Source of the DNA: Anaerolineae bacterium
Lineage (GTDB): Bacteria > Chloroflexota > Anaerolineae > Promineifilales > Promineifilaceae
DNA: 40,127 nucleotides
Direction of reading: 5' to 3'
Assembly: GCA_023384355.1 (NCBI GenBank)
Contig: JAHDWL010000028.1
Coordinates: 1 to 40,127, forward strand
A program made the translations under genes and the position numbers. Of the stretch, positions 23,812 through 33,546 are shown one piece after another. Below the pieces are notes generated by a model. The model was not told where the DNA came from, did no database searches, and saw nothing but the letters and a program-made list of their open reading frames with translations. Within the stretch, counting starts at the first letter, position 1. Each line of letters opens with the position of its first letter.

Positions 23812-24753
23812 CTATTGCACGGGACGGGCGTATAGTTCTCGCTGGATCAGTTCTTCGACCGGCGTGAGGAACTCCTCCTCGCAATCGAAGGCGACCTGGG
23901 CCACGGCGCGCTCTTCGCCCTGTAGCTCGGTCAGGGCGGTCATCGCGTCGGCCGACAGCGCGTCGAGTGGGTCACCGCTGGTGATGGCATCCACGCGGCT
24001 CCTGATGTCGGCCTCGATCTGTTCCGGGTGGGTATAGTCGAAACCCGCCTCGCGAATGCAGTCGGCATACTCACCAAAGGCGGCAACCATGCGCGGGTCC
24101 TGCTGGATGAGCGCATCCAACGGGTTGGCATAGGTGATAGTCAGTTGTTCAGGCGCGAAGACCTGCTCGATCGCGGCCCGCGTGCAGCCGCCGGTCCTGG
24201 AGAAGTCCTCCGCCTCCAGGGCCACGGCGAAGGTCGCGTCCTGGTTCTCGCCGAAGAGGGCGCGGTTATAGGCTACCTGGTCGGCCGGGGAGAGATTGTT
24301 GTAGATCGCCACGTTGCGCTCGCCCAGCCCTATTTTTGCCGGTGTGGTGGCGTCGGAAGCCTGTGGGCCGAGGCCGGTGTAGAGCGTCGAGATGCCGTAG
24401 CCGTATTGGGCGATGAACTCCTCTTCGCTCAGACCGGGCAGCGACTTGTCGGCGACCATGCCCTGGCGCACGGTGTCGTAATCGGCGGCGACGTACTCGA
24501 ATCCGGCCTCGCTCATACACTGTGCGACCAACCCCTCGACAGCCTCGATGCGGGTGACCAGTTCCTCGCGCGTCAGGCCAAACTCTTCTGTGCCGGGCAG
24601 CGCCGCCGGCTCTCCGGTCGGGGCCTCCTCGGCCGGCGGGGCGGCCGATCCTCCCGCACCCGCGCTACAAGCCGCGGTCATCAGGATAAGCAGAAATGCG
24701 GCGACCAGCAAGACACCGCGACCACTACGGATATCGGCTCGATTGTCGTTCAT
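23812..24753 (-). CDS. Lipoprotein of the ABC exporter operon, unknown function
   Basis: 313 residues. Signal peptide with lipobox MTAAC (Cys29), then a short Pro/Glu/Ala linker and a mainly helical, acidic domain with six cysteines after the lipidated one (pattern QCMSEAGFEY, GGCTRA, DCIREAGFDY, FDCEEEF), of which two near-repeats xCMSEAGFEY and DCIREAGFDY stand out. These could form disulfides outside the membrane. The ATG at 24753 is supported by GGAGAGG upstream. It precedes the adaptor and exporter genes by 56 bases, so it is likely a partner or substrate-binding component. I do not recognise the family. Confidence 0.75.
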   Translation of the reverse strand: MNDNRADIRSGRGVLLVAAFLLILMTAACSAGAGGSAAPPAEEAPTGEPAALPGTEEFGLTREELVTRIEAVEGLVAQCMSEAGFEYVAADYDTVRQGMVADKSLPGLSEEEFIAQYGYGISTLYTGLGPQASDATTPAKIGLGERNVAIYNNLSPADQVAYNRALFGENQDATFAVALEAEDFSRTGGCTRAAIEQVFAPEQLTITYANPLDALIQQDPRMVAAFGEYADCIREAGFDYTHPEQIEADIRSRVDAITSGDPLDALSADAMTALTELQGEERAVAQVAFDCEEEFLTPVEELIQRELYARPVQ

Positions 24754-24832
24754 AACACCTCTCCCGCAACTGCAATCAGGATAACGATCTGACATTAAAA
24801 AAATATGAGAAAGACGGTTCGGGCGACATAAT

Positions 24833-24861
24833 GACCCCGCTCCGTCCGGCGGAACGGGGTC
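24833..24861 (-). terminator. Strong hairpin after the RND operon
   Basis: GACCCCGCTCCG (24833-24844) pairs with CGGAACGGGGTC (24850-24861) with one G-U pair. It is about 45 bases past the lipoprotein stop on the minus strand. There is no T run directly after it, so termination may be partial; read-through into the ABC exporter operon is possible. Confidence 0.5.
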
Positions 24862-24905
24862 CCGAAATGCCGCGAACCCTTCTTTTTACCCCAATTCCGA
24901 CACGC

Positions 24906-25796
24906 TCACGGCGTGGTCATAGGTTCCGTCAATCCGTACACGTCGGGGCTGACTAGATAGGCATGCTCCTCCAGTTCAAGCGCCTTGGCGCGCACTTCCG
25001 CCAGTTCCTCGGGGCTTAACTGGTTGACGCCGATCAGCTCCAGCTCTTCCCGCTGCTTGTCTGATCCTTGCCAACTGACGCGAATATTGCCGACGCCGGG
25101 GGCGTAGAACTTGAGCTGAAACGCGCCCGGCTCCATTTTGGTGAACTCCTGGACGACGATCACGTCGTTGTAGCACTCGATCGCCGTGCATACCTCCGCC
25201 TTCACCTCGGAAACCTGGCCCCGATCGCTGAAATCGACCGCCGGTCCCCAACCCTGGGAGTAGCTGCGCGAGCCTGGTTTTGGATCGGTGGTCATCATGA
25301 TGCCCGCGTGGGCGTCGGCGATGCCATGGATCCAGGTTGGGGCGGTGATAAAGTTGCCTTCCTCATATTCCTCAGGGTGTTCGCCAAGATACCAGACGTT
25401 TCCATCATCGTCCTGGGCGTAGAAGGAGACCTCCTTTTCGACCAGCTCGCCGTCGCTGTAATCGAGAATCCAGGCCACGACCGTCGGCACGCCGCCGATC
25501 TTCTTGACCAGGTCCGTCACGGTGAACTCCATCCAGTGCTTGCTGAGTTCGCCGTCCTCAAAGGTGGAACCTTCAAAGAGATATTGCGTCCCCGGCACGA
25601 GAGGCAGCCAGCCGTTATCGATGGTCGTGGCGTCGGAAAAGGTGGCGGGATCGAGCTGCTCGAAATCGCTCTCGGCCGCTTCGGCCGCGGCCTGGCCTTC
25701 CGATACTGTAGTCGGGGTACAGGCCCCGGCAGCCAGAACCGCCAGCAAGGCCAGGACCTGACCTATTCCCATAAAAATGCGTGCCCGAAACTTCAT
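24906..25796 (-). CDS. Lipoprotein of the RND operon, unknown function
   Basis: 296 residues. Lipobox LAAGAC (Cys26), then an acidic linker and a beta-rich domain beginning NGWLPLVPGTQYLFEG, with repeated W/Y/G-rich strands (DYSDGELVEKEVSFYAQDDDGNVWYLGEHPEEY) and the Cys pair AEVCTAIECYN. Its calycin-like strand pattern suggests a binding protein, but I cannot name the family. The ATG at 25796 has GAGG directly upstream; a start at 25817 overlapping the RND stop is also possible. As last gene of the RND operon it may hand substrate to the pump or act as sensor. Confidence 0.75.
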   Translation of the reverse strand: MKFRARIFMGIGQVLALLAVLAAGACTPTTVSEGQAAAEAAESDFEQLDPATFSDATTIDNGWLPLVPGTQYLFEGSTFEDGELSKHWMEFTVTDLVKKIGGVPTVVAWILDYSDGELVEKEVSFYAQDDDGNVWYLGEHPEEYEEGNFITAPTWIHGIADAHAGIMMTTDPKPGSRSYSQGWGPAVDFSDRGQVSEVKAEVCTAIECYNDVIVVQEFTKMEPGAFQLKFYAPGVGNIRVSWQGSDKQREELELIGVNQLSPEELAEVRAKALELEEHAYLVSPDVYGLTEPMTTP

Positions 25797-25813
25797 GGTC
25801 AACCTCGTTGTCA

Positions 25814-28800
25814 TCATGCCGGCATAGGCCCGGCTGTCTTGGGGATGCTCTTTCCGAACCGCAAGTACAGGTTCGGGACGATGAACAGGTTCACCAGTGT
25901 CGACGTGACCAGGCCACCCAGGATGACGATCGCCATCGGATGCTCGATCTCGTGACCGGGAATGTTGCCGGCGATGACCAGCGGCACGAGCGCCAACCCG
26001 GCGGTCAGGGCCGTCATCATGATCGGCGCGATTCGTTCCTCCGCCCCGCGCCGCACCAGGTCCGGCCCGAAGGTTTCGCCCTCGAACTCCTCGAGATGCT
26101 GGTAGTGGCTGATGAGCATGATGCCGTTGCGAGCGGCCACGCCCAGGATGGTCAGAAAGCCGACCAGCGAGCCGAGCGACAGCACACCGTCGCTGACGAA
26201 GTAGGCGGCCAGCACGCCGCCCACCAGGGCCATCGGCAAGCTGAGGAAGGACATGATGGCCAGCCGCCAGTTGCCCAATGAGACGCGCAAGAGCGCCAGA
26301 ATGACCAACACGGCCGCTGCCCCGGCGACGAGAATCCGCTGCTGAGCGGCCTGCCGTTCGGCGAATTCACCCACCAGTTCGGCGTGGTAGCCGAGCGGGA
26401 AATCGACCTCGGTCAATGCCCGCTCGACTTCATCCACGGCCGACCCGAGGTCAGTTCCTTCTTCCATGTTGGCCTCGACGTTGATGCGCCGGGCCTGGTT
26501 CTCGTGGTTGATGGCGTTGGGAACCGGCACAAACTTCACGTCGGCAACGTCCATCAGCCGCACGTGACCGCCGTTCGGGGTGTCGATGAGCATCTCCTGG
26601 ATATTGGTCACGCTGCGACGCGATTCCGGCTGGCTCCAGATGTTCACGTCGTAGGTGCGGTTGACCAGATGGATGTCGCCCGCCTCTTCGCCGGCTACCA
26701 TATAGGCCGCCGTGCGGCGAACGTCGCCCGGCTTGACGCCGTACTGCCGGGCCTTGACCAGATCCACCTTCACCTCGATTTGCGGGATGTCGAGTAACAA
26801 TTCCACGTGCTCTTCGGTCAGTCCATCGATTTGCTTCAGCTTCTCGGTCACCTCGTTGCCCAGTGCGCGGAGCGTTTCAATGTCCTCACCATAGATGCGA
26901 ATGACGATAGGGTGACTCGATCCCGTCAGCACTTCGCGGATACGCTCCTTTAGATAGGTCTGCACATCGCGATAGAGGCCGGGATAGCCGTCGACCAGTT
27001 CCTGAACTTTGGCCAGTGTCTCGTCGTAGTCCACCGAGGGATCGACGCTGATCCAGTTCTCGCCGAAGTAGATGCCGTAGACCTCGTCCATCAACAGGGC
27101 CTGCCCGATGTGGGAGCCGCAGTTGCGCACGCCCGGTATGGTTCGTAACTCCTTGCAGGCGGCAGTGGAGATGCGCACCATCTCCGGGTGGGAGGTGCCC
27201 GGCTTGGTCAGCCAGTGCATCAGGAAGTCCCGCTCCTTGAACGAGGGCAGCAGTTCCCGGCCGAGCAGGGGCCAGATAATGATGCCCGCGGCCAGCAGCC
27301 CGACGGTGGCGGCATAGGATATGGCCGGCCGCTTGATTGTGCCGCGCAGCAGCCGGTCGTAGCCGTTATGGAGCGGTGAAAGGATCGGCGAGATACGCTC
27401 GGCGATCGGCGCGTTGGAAAGCAGGATCAGGATCAGCGCCGGGGTGACGGTCAGAGCCACCAGCGGCGAGACCAGCGTGGCGACCACGTAGGCCTGGGCC
27501 AGCGGCCGGAAGAACGCACCCGACAACCCTTCCAGGAAGAAAACGGGCAACAAGGCGGTCATCTCGATCAGCGATGCGTAGACGATGGCGGCCCGCACCT
27601 CGACCGAAGCATCCAGCACGATGGTTTCCGTCGACAGGCTGCTGCCCTCGCGACGATATTGGCGCAGCCGGCGCACGATGTTCTCCACGTCGACGATGGC
27701 GTCGTCGACGACCGCGCCAATGGCGATGACCAGACCGGCCAGTACCATCACGTTGAGTGTGGTTCCCACGAAGGAGAGCACGAGCAACGTGATCATGACG
27801 GTCAGCGGGATGATGGTGGCGCTGATCAGGGCGATGCGCCAATCCCACAGGAAGAGGAGCAGGACGAGTATCACCAGGCCCGCGCCGATGAGCAACGAGC
27901 TGATGAGGTTCTCCATTGCCACCTCGATGAAGGTGGCCGGCCGGAAGATTGTTGTGTCGATGTCGATACCGGGCAGGCCGGGCCGCAACTCATCGAACGC
28001 TGCCTCCACGCCTTTCGTCACCTCCAGGGTGTTGGCCCAGGGGAATTTCTCGACGATGAGCAACAAGCCGGGGCCGTCGTTGATGACGGCATCACCGATC
28101 ATCGGCCAGGTCCCTACTTCCAGCCGGGCCACGTCGCGCAGTCGTAGCGGCGTGCCGTCGGCCTTGATCCGGTCGTTGATGGGGATGTTGGTCAGATCGG
28201 CCGGCAACAAGACCGGCGACACGTGGCGGATCGACAACCTCTGGTTGGGCGTCTCGATGAATCCGCCGGTGCCGACGACCGAGCCGCCGGAGAACTGCAC
28301 CATCCCCACGTCGAGCGCGTCGGACGTGACTTGATAGATCTCGTCCATCGAGATGCCATATGTGGCCAGCTTTTCCGGGTCCACCAGCACCTGCGGCATC
28401 TGGATCTGCTCGCCCCACATGGCGACGTTGGCCACGCCGGGCACGCGCAGCAACCTGTCCCGGATCTTCCAATAGGTGATCATGGACAGCTCCATGACCG
28501 AATACTGGTCAGACGAGATGCCGACCTTCATGGTGCGGGCGGTGGACGACAGCGGCGGCATGATGACCGGTGGCGCGGCCCACGTGGGCAGTTGCGGCGC
28601 GGCGATGGCCAGCCGCTCCTGCACCAACTGCCGGGCGGTGATCAGGTCGGTTCCCGGCTCGAAGATGAGCAGGATCGACGAGAGTTGCTCCACCGACTTC
28701 GAGCGCATGACGTCGAGATTGGGTACCCCGTTGAGCTGATTTTCCAGCGGGATGGTGACCAGGGCCTCGACCTCGGCCGAAGAGAGGCCCAGAGACGGTG

Positions 28801-28957
28801 TCTGAACCTCTACCCGGGGCGGGGCGAATTCGGGAAATACATCCACCGGCATGTTTTGCAGCCGGATGATGCCGAACAACACCAGCACCACCGCGGAGAA
28901 GACCACCAGGTAGCGAAACCGAAGACTCGTAGCGACGATCCACCCCATGATGTTCAT
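25814..28957 (-). CDS. RND efflux permease, CusA/CzcA-like (second permease of operon)
   Basis: 1047 residues, the usual HME-RND length, with 12 membrane helices and two large porter domains. Starts MGWIVATSLRFRYLVV and VDVFPEFAPPRVEVQT, both typical of CusA/CzcA proteins. The helix-4 proton-relay segment reads GAVVDDAIVDVEN (about 408-420), comparable to the VDxAIVxIEN stretch of CusA; helix 10 has GVAARNGIMLISHYQHLEE. HME-RND pumps use the proton gradient to expel metal ions, but the substrate cannot be read from sequence. The start overlaps the adaptor stop by four bases. No outer-membrane factor gene is nearby, which fits a single-membrane cell. Confidence 0.9.
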   Translation of the reverse strand: MNIMGWIVATSLRFRYLVVFSAVVLVLFGIIRLQNMPVDVFPEFAPPRVEVQTPSLGLSSAEVEALVTIPLENQLNGVPNLDVMRSKSVEQLSSILLIFEPGTDLITARQLVQERLAIAAPQLPTWAAPPVIMPPLSSTARTMKVGISSDQYSVMELSMITYWKIRDRLLRVPGVANVAMWGEQIQMPQVLVDPEKLATYGISMDEIYQVTSDALDVGMVQFSGGSVVGTGGFIETPNQRLSIRHVSPVLLPADLTNIPINDRIKADGTPLRLRDVARLEVGTWPMIGDAVINDGPGLLLIVEKFPWANTLEVTKGVEAAFDELRPGLPGIDIDTTIFRPATFIEVAMENLISSLLIGAGLVILVLLLFLWDWRIALISATIIPLTVMITLLVLSFVGTTLNVMVLAGLVIAIGAVVDDAIVDVENIVRRLRQYRREGSSLSTETIVLDASVEVRAAIVYASLIEMTALLPVFFLEGLSGAFFRPLAQAYVVATLVSPLVALTVTPALILILLSNAPIAERISPILSPLHNGYDRLLRGTIKRPAISYAATVGLLAAGIIIWPLLGRELLPSFKERDFLMHWLTKPGTSHPEMVRISTAACKELRTIPGVRNCGSHIGQALLMDEVYGIYFGENWISVDPSVDYDETLAKVQELVDGYPGLYRDVQTYLKERIREVLTGSSHPIVIRIYGEDIETLRALGNEVTEKLKQIDGLTEEHVELLLDIPQIEVKVDLVKARQYGVKPGDVRRTAAYMVAGEEAGDIHLVNRTYDVNIWSQPESRRSVTNIQEMLIDTPNGGHVRLMDVADVKFVPVPNAINHENQARRINVEANMEEGTDLGSAVDEVERALTEVDFPLGYHAELVGEFAERQAAQQRILVAGAAAVLVILALLRVSLGNWRLAIMSFLSLPMALVGGVLAAYFVSDGVLSLGSLVGFLTILGVAARNGIMLISHYQHLEEFEGETFGPDLVRRGAEERIAPIMMTALTAGLALVPLVIAGNIPGHEIEHPMAIVILGGLVTSTLVNLFIVPNLYLRFGKSIPKTAGPMPA

Positions 28958-29733
28958 TTTCCAATCCCCGTGTCGGCCCCATACAGCTCGGGAACGCCGA
29001 CGATAGCCACAGTCGTGCCGACCGGCGGGCCATCAGACAGGACCGCGCGGTCACCTTCGACAAACTCAACCGTGACAGGATGGCGCATGAAAACGAGCGG
29101 CTCAGGACTGACGTAGACCCACGTATTGCCGTTCAGGTCATAGATCAGCGCCGAATAAGGGACGACCGTTCGCCGCTCGCCACTGCCGACGACGGAGAGT
29201 TTGACGCGCACACCCTGGCCGGGGGTCAGGTTGTGGTTCGGGTCATTCACCTGGTAATAGAGCGTCCCGCCGGCGTCGGCGCTGTCGTCGTCCTCTTCGA
29301 CGTCGCCGATATCGTCCGCGTCGAGCACGTCCGCCTCCAGTTCCTCGTCATCGTCGTCCTCGTCATCATCGTCGGCGGCCACGATGCGCGCCGGCTGTCC
29401 CATGGCTATTTTTGCCATATCACCCACGGACAGGGGAACGCGCACCCGGACCATCCCGGATTCGCCTCCGACGGTCTGGACTTCTTCAACCCGGCCGCCG
29501 ACCGTAAGGTCGCGGGGGACAATCTCCTCGGTGACCTGGGCGGTTTCGATGCCCAGTCGTTGGGCCGCGTGTTCGGTCAGTGTCACTCGATTCAGATCGC
29601 TTCCTTCAATTGTCGCGACGACGGCCGGCGCTTCCTTGGCCGCCTCTTCCGCCTCCGACCCGGCACAACCGGCCAAGGAGAGGCTGACTACGACGATCAT
29701 CAATCCACTCATCCACAGGGTACCACGCTTCAT
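28954..29733 (-). CDS. Short lipoprotein adaptor for the RND pumps, with acidic insert
   Basis: 259 residues. Lipobox SLAGC gives a lipidated Cys23. The segments LTEHAAQRLGIETAQV and VGGRVEEVQTVGG followed by VRVRVPLSVGDMAKIAMGQPARIV look like the barrel/lipoyl parts of CzcB/CusB-type adaptors; NDPNHNLTPGQGVRVKLSV...TVVPYSALIYDLNGNTWVY is the typical C-terminal adaptor core. The usual long helical hairpin is absent, making it shorter than most adaptors. A stretch at residues 121-153 has about 23 Asp/Glu out of 33, a possible metal-binding loop. AGGAG eight bases before the ATG at 29733. Confidence 0.8.
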   Translation of the reverse strand: MKRGTLWMSGLMIVVVSLSLAGCAGSEAEEAAKEAPAVVATIEGSDLNRVTLTEHAAQRLGIETAQVTEEIVPRDLTVGGRVEEVQTVGGESGMVRVRVPLSVGDMAKIAMGQPARIVAADDDDEDDDDEELEADVLDADDIGDVEEDDDSADAGGTLYYQVNDPNHNLTPGQGVRVKLSVVGSGERRTVVPYSALIYDLNGNTWVYVSPEPLVFMRHPVTVEFVEGDRAVLSDGPPVGTTVAIVGVPELYGADTGIGK

Positions 29734-29811
29734 CTCTATCGCTCCTTTGTCATCCGGACTTCAATAAAATCCGAAAAGCATAACAGGGTGAATTTCCCGT
29801 GTGCCCGCGGG

Positions 29812-32800
29812 TCAGGAAGCCAGTACCCCTTCCTCCGCGGCGATAATCGGTTCTTCAGGGGCCGGGCTGGAACCGAAACGCAAGTAGATGGCCGGCAAGA
29901 TGAACAGGTTCAGCAGACTCGCGGTGACAAGGCCGCCCAAAACGACGAGGGCCATCGGCTGGAGGATCTCGGTGCCGGCTCTTTGCCCGGCGACCGCCAG
30001 GGGTAGAAAGAACACCGCCGTCGTTATGGCTGTCGTCAAGATCGGCCCCAACCTTTCGCCCGCCCCGCGCAGGGCAAGCTCCCGGTCTAACACAGCGCCC
30101 TCATGCTCTTCGAGCCGGCGGTAATGGTTGATCAGCGTGATGCCGTTGCGCACCGAGAGAGCCAACACCATCATCAACCCGAACAGCGAACCGAGCGAGA
30201 CGATGCCGCCGCCGAGGAACATGGCGACAGCACAGCCCGCCAGCGCGGCGGGCATTGTCAGCAGAACCAGCGCCGCCAGCCGCCAGCTCCGGAAGCCGGC
30301 CTGCAACAGGAGCAAGATGCCGATTGCGACAATCAGGGCGACGATCAGGATTCGCTGGTTGGCGGTCTGTTGTTCGGCCGATATGCCCAGAACCTCGGCG
30401 TGGTACTCGAACGGGATGTCGACCCCGTCGAGACCACGATTGATGTCGTCGATGACTGCCCCAAGCGAACGGCCGCGCACATCGGCGTTAACGTCGATGA
30501 AACGGGAGACGGCGTCACGTCGGATGATGATCGGCGACGGCACAACACGCACGTCGGCCACGTCCGCCAGTCGCACCTGCCCGGTGGGCGTGTCGATCAG
30601 CAGCTCGCTCACGTCGGTCAGGTTATTCCGAATCTCCGGCACGCCCCAGACCACAATATCGAAGACCTTCTGTTCCTCATAGAGATTGCCCACGCGAAGC
30701 CCCGACAACAGCGTCGTCGCTGCCCGCCGAACCTCACCGGGCTTGATCTGGTATTGCTCGGCGGCGGCCAGATCGACCTCGATCTCGACTTGAGGTTCTT
30801 CAATGATGGCGTCCGCACGAACGTTGACGAGGCCGTCGACGCCCGCCAAAACCGCTTCCACTTCCTGTGCTTTCTGGCGCAGGACTTCCAGATCGACGCC
30901 ATAGATGCGCACCGCCACGTCCTGGCCGGCGCCCAGCAGTGCCTCGCCCAGGCGTTCCGGCTTATAGGTCTGCACAGCGTGGAGCAGCCCCGGATAGCTG
31001 TCAATAGTGCCGTCGATTGCGGCTACGGTGGCGTCGTGGTCGGCTCCAGGCTCCAGGCCGACCCAAATCTCACCGGAATTGATCCCGACCACCTGATCGC
31101 CGGTGATGGCGCGCCCCACCTCGAAGCCGACGTTGCGGACCCCGGGAATAGCCTCGATCTCCTCGCCGACCTGCGTCATGATCCGGTTCATCTCCAGGCG
31201 CGAAGTTCCCGGCGGTCCTTCCCAATTGATCAGCAGATCCGTCTGCTTGAAGGCGGGGATGAGCGAGACCTCGAGAAACGGCACGATCGCCGCGCCGAGC
31301 AGGATGGCGACGATGGCGACGATCAGCGCCGGGTAGGCCGCGTCGACCGTCGCGGACAACATGCGCTCGTAGCCGTGGCGCAGCGCGCCCACAACCGGGG
31401 ATTCCCGCCGCTCGGCCGAACCGTTGCCCATCAGCAACAGGCAGAGGGCCGGCGTCACGGTCAGGGCCACCAGCATGGAAACGACCACCGCCAGCAGGTA
31501 GGAGACTACGAGCGGCTGGAAGAACACACCCGACAACCCCTGCAAGAGGAATAACGGCATCACGATCAGCGCGATGATCAGGGTGGCATAAACGATCGCC
31601 CCGCGGGTTTCGGCCGCGGCGTCCACGATGACGGCCAGGGTCGATTGCTCTCCCCCTTCCGCTTGGCGCCGGCGCAGCCGTCTGCGAACGTTGTCGACAT
31701 CGATGATGGCATCATCGATCAGGATCGTTAGCGCCATCAGCAGGCCCGACATGGTGAGCGCGTTGAACCCGACGTCGCGACTGTTGAGAATCAGCCCGGC
31801 GATCACCAGCGACAGCGGCACAGCCACCAGGCCGATCAACGCCGCGCGCCAACTCCACGAGAACAGCAGTAACGCCACCACCGCCAGAACTGTGCCGATG
31901 AGGAAGAGCGTGGTCAGGTTGCCGAACGCCTGCTCGATGTAGTTGGCCGGGCGAAACACCGTCGTGTCGATCTGCATCCCGGTCAGGCCCGGCGCCATCG
32001 CCGCCATCGCTGCTTCAACCTCTCGTGTCACTTCCAGCGTGTTGGCGCCGGGGAACTTCTCGATGACCAGCAACAGACCGGGGCCGTCCTTCAGTGTGGC
32101 GTCGCCGATCAGCGGCTGATGATCCTCCACGACGTCCGCCACATCGCCCAGGAGCAGGCCGTCCGTGCCGTTGACCGTCACCTTGGCCAGGTCCTCGGCC
32201 GACGAGATGGGCAGGAGATGGCGAATAGTCAGGCGCTGGTTCGGCGTGTCGATCCAGCCCGCAGTTCCCGGCGAGGAAGACTCCAGGTAGCTCAGCGGCG
32301 ACACCCAGAGCGCTTCGCCCGCGGTGGCGATGATCTGATCGAGTGTCACCCCGGCGGCGCTCAGGCGGGCAGGATCAACCTGCACCTGAAGCTGCCGCTC
32401 TCGCTCGCCCCAGATGGCGACGTTGGCGACACCGGGCACGCCCATCAGTCGCGGTTTGATGTTCCACTTGGCGAGCACGCCCATCTCGATTGGCGTCAAT
32501 GTGTCCGACGAAAGCCCGATCATCATGGCCCGGCTCGTCGAAGAGAGGGGTTGCAACATGGTTGGCGGCAGCGACACGTTCGGCAGCGCGAACGTCTGTG
32601 TCAACCGCTCCTGAACCATCTGGCGCGCTCGAATGGGGTCGGTCCCCGGCTCGAAGATGAGCAGGATGGACGAAAGCCCGGCCACCGATTCAGAATAGAT
32701 CTGATCGAGCCAGGCCACGCCGTTGAGCAAATCGGCTTCCATGGGAACGGTCAGCAAAGACTCGATCTCTGCCGCCGACAGGCCGAGCGCCTCGGTCTGC

Positions 32801-32946
32801 ACCTCCACCATGGGCGGGTTAAACTCGGGGAATACGTCAACCGGGGCGTCGCGAAGCTGCATGATGCCCATTGTGAGCAACACCACGGCCAAGATAACCA
32901 CGAGAAACCGCAACTTCAGACTTGATTCGACAATCCAGCGTACCAT
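29812..32946 (-). CDS. RND efflux permease, CusA/CzcA-like (first permease of operon)
   Basis: 1044 residues and clearly a paralogue of the permease at 25814-28957: [39 protein letters not shown], and helix 10 [17 protein letters not shown]. In helix 4 the relay segment is [11 protein letters not shown], with Asp where the other permease has Glu, so the two pumps may differ in coupling or substrate. GGAGG seven bases before the ATG at 32946 is decisive; an in-frame GTG at 33033 would add 29 non-conserved residues encoded beside the upstream terminator. First gene of the operon. Confidence 0.9.
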   Translation of the reverse strand: MVRWIVESSLKLRFLVVILAVVLLTMGIMQLRDAPVDVFPEFNPPMVEVQTEALGLSAAEIESLLTVPMEADLLNGVAWLDQIYSESVAGLSSILLIFEPGTDPIRARQMVQERLTQTFALPNVSLPPTMLQPLSSTSRAMMIGLSSDTLTPIEMGVLAKWNIKPRLMGVPGVANVAIWGERERQLQVQVDPARLSAAGVTLDQIIATAGEALWVSPLSYLESSSPGTAGWIDTPNQRLTIRHLLPISSAEDLAKVTVNGTDGLLLGDVADVVEDHQPLIGDATLKDGPGLLLVIEKFPGANTLEVTREVEAAMAAMAPGLTGMQIDTTVFRPANYIEQAFGNLTTLFLIGTVLAVVALLLFSWSWRAALIGLVAVPLSLVIAGLILNSRDVGFNALTMSGLLMALTILIDDAIIDVDNVRRRLRRRQAEGGEQSTLAVIVDAAAETRGAIVYATLIIALIVMPLFLLQGLSGVFFQPLVVSYLLAVVVSMLVALTVTPALCLLLMGNGSAERRESPVVGALRHGYERMLSATVDAAYPALIVAIVAILLGAAIVPFLEVSLIPAFKQTDLLINWEGPPGTSRLEMNRIMTQVGEEIEAIPGVRNVGFEVGRAITGDQVVGINSGEIWVGLEPGADHDATVAAIDGTIDSYPGLLHAVQTYKPERLGEALLGAGQDVAVRIYGVDLEVLRQKAQEVEAVLAGVDGLVNVRADAIIEEPQVEIEVDLAAAEQYQIKPGEVRRAATTLLSGLRVGNLYEEQKVFDIVVWGVPEIRNNLTDVSELLIDTPTGQVRLADVADVRVVPSPIIIRRDAVSRFIDVNADVRGRSLGAVIDDINRGLDGVDIPFEYHAEVLGISAEQQTANQRILIVALIVAIGILLLLQAGFRSWRLAALVLLTMPAALAGCAVAMFLGGGIVSLGSLFGLMMVLALSVRNGITLINHYRRLEEHEGAVLDRELALRGAGERLGPILTTAITTAVFFLPLAVAGQRAGTEILQPMALVVLGGLVTASLLNLFILPAIYLRFGSSPAPEEPIIAAEEGVLAS

Positions 32947-33015
32947 GCCATTACCTCCCGTCACTGCACAGGTCTGAGACGCCGCAATTGCGGCCCTCGC
33001 TGCCCCCCACCGGAC

Positions 33016-33065
33016 AACAAAAAGGCCATTCACAACGCAACCGGATCGGTTGCGGAGGAATGGCC
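33016..33065 (-). terminator. Intrinsic terminator in the RND leader (possible attenuator)
   Basis: On the minus strand GGCCATTC (33065-33058) pairs with GAATGGCC (33031-33024), enclosing a second perfect stem CGCAACCG/CGGTTGCG (33054-33036), followed directly by TTTTT (33023-33019). It lies between the promoter at 33103-33130 and the RND start at 32946. An upstream hairpin GGCCAGAA...TTCTGCGCGGCC shares the first GGCC of the terminator stem and could act as anti-terminator. Confidence 0.8.
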
Positions 33066-33102
33066 GCGCAGAACTTGCTTCTGGCCTACTCGATACGTGG
33101 GA

Positions 33103-33130
33103 TATATAGTTTTAGATTACTTCGTTGTAA
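33103..33130 (-). promoter_or_regulatory. Candidate promoter of the RND operon
   Basis: TTACAA (33130-33125), 16-base spacer and TATATA (33108-33103) on the minus strand, giving a leader of about 150 bases. A GGCGAC/GTCGCC dyad at 33134-33150 lies just upstream of the -35 box and could bind a regulator. Confidence 0.5.
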
Positions 33131-33385
33131 TCCCGGCGACGTGCAGTCGCCTGCTGAAGAACGCCCCCGGTCATTGCTGATGGAGTCTGTCGGGGATTGC
33201 CTGACGTGCCGCGGTTGCGGGCATCAACCGGGTAGTCATAGCATTATCCGTGCAAGCCGGCAGATTTCATTGGTCGTTCCGTTGAACCGGCAGCAAACCG
33301 GAATGCGCCCGGCTTGCTCACGCTTTAAAAACTTTAACAGTTAAGCAGTAGTATACAATAGCCCAGAACAAAATCAATCCCCCCA
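33131..33385. other. Non-coding stretch upstream of the RND promoter
   Basis: No supported gene on either strand. The left part is GC-rich with several short dyads, the right end (33325-33385) is AT-rich. I tried cobalamin, guanidine, NiCo and manganese riboswitch signatures by eye and saw none. Confidence 0.5.
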
Positions 33386-33436
33386 TTTACATAGGCAGGG
33401 TTTTTCAGTAGTCGGCCCAGTGGTTGAAGGTGTAGA

Positions 33437-33498
33437 GGTCAGGCAGCGGCGAAACCCCTGTGCCGTAGCAAATGGCCTCCCTTCGCCGCTGCCTGACC
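33437..33498. repeat. 62-nt palindromic element (copy E1)
   Basis: GGTCAGGCAGCGGCGAA (33437-33453) and TTCGCCGCTGCCTGACC (33482-33498) are perfect inverted complements with a 28-base loop. GTAG stands just before the left arm, reminiscent of REP sequences. Confidence 0.85.
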
Positions 33499-33546
33499 CT
33501 CCGCGGCTGTTGACCCGGCCTGAACACACGGGCCACGCCCCAGGAG

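Noticed and set aside
33131-33385. Possible riboswitch (cobalamin, guanidine, NiCo, manganese) in the RND upstream region
   Set aside because: None of the conserved boxes of these classes could be found by eye, and the likely promoter lies downstream of most of this stretch.
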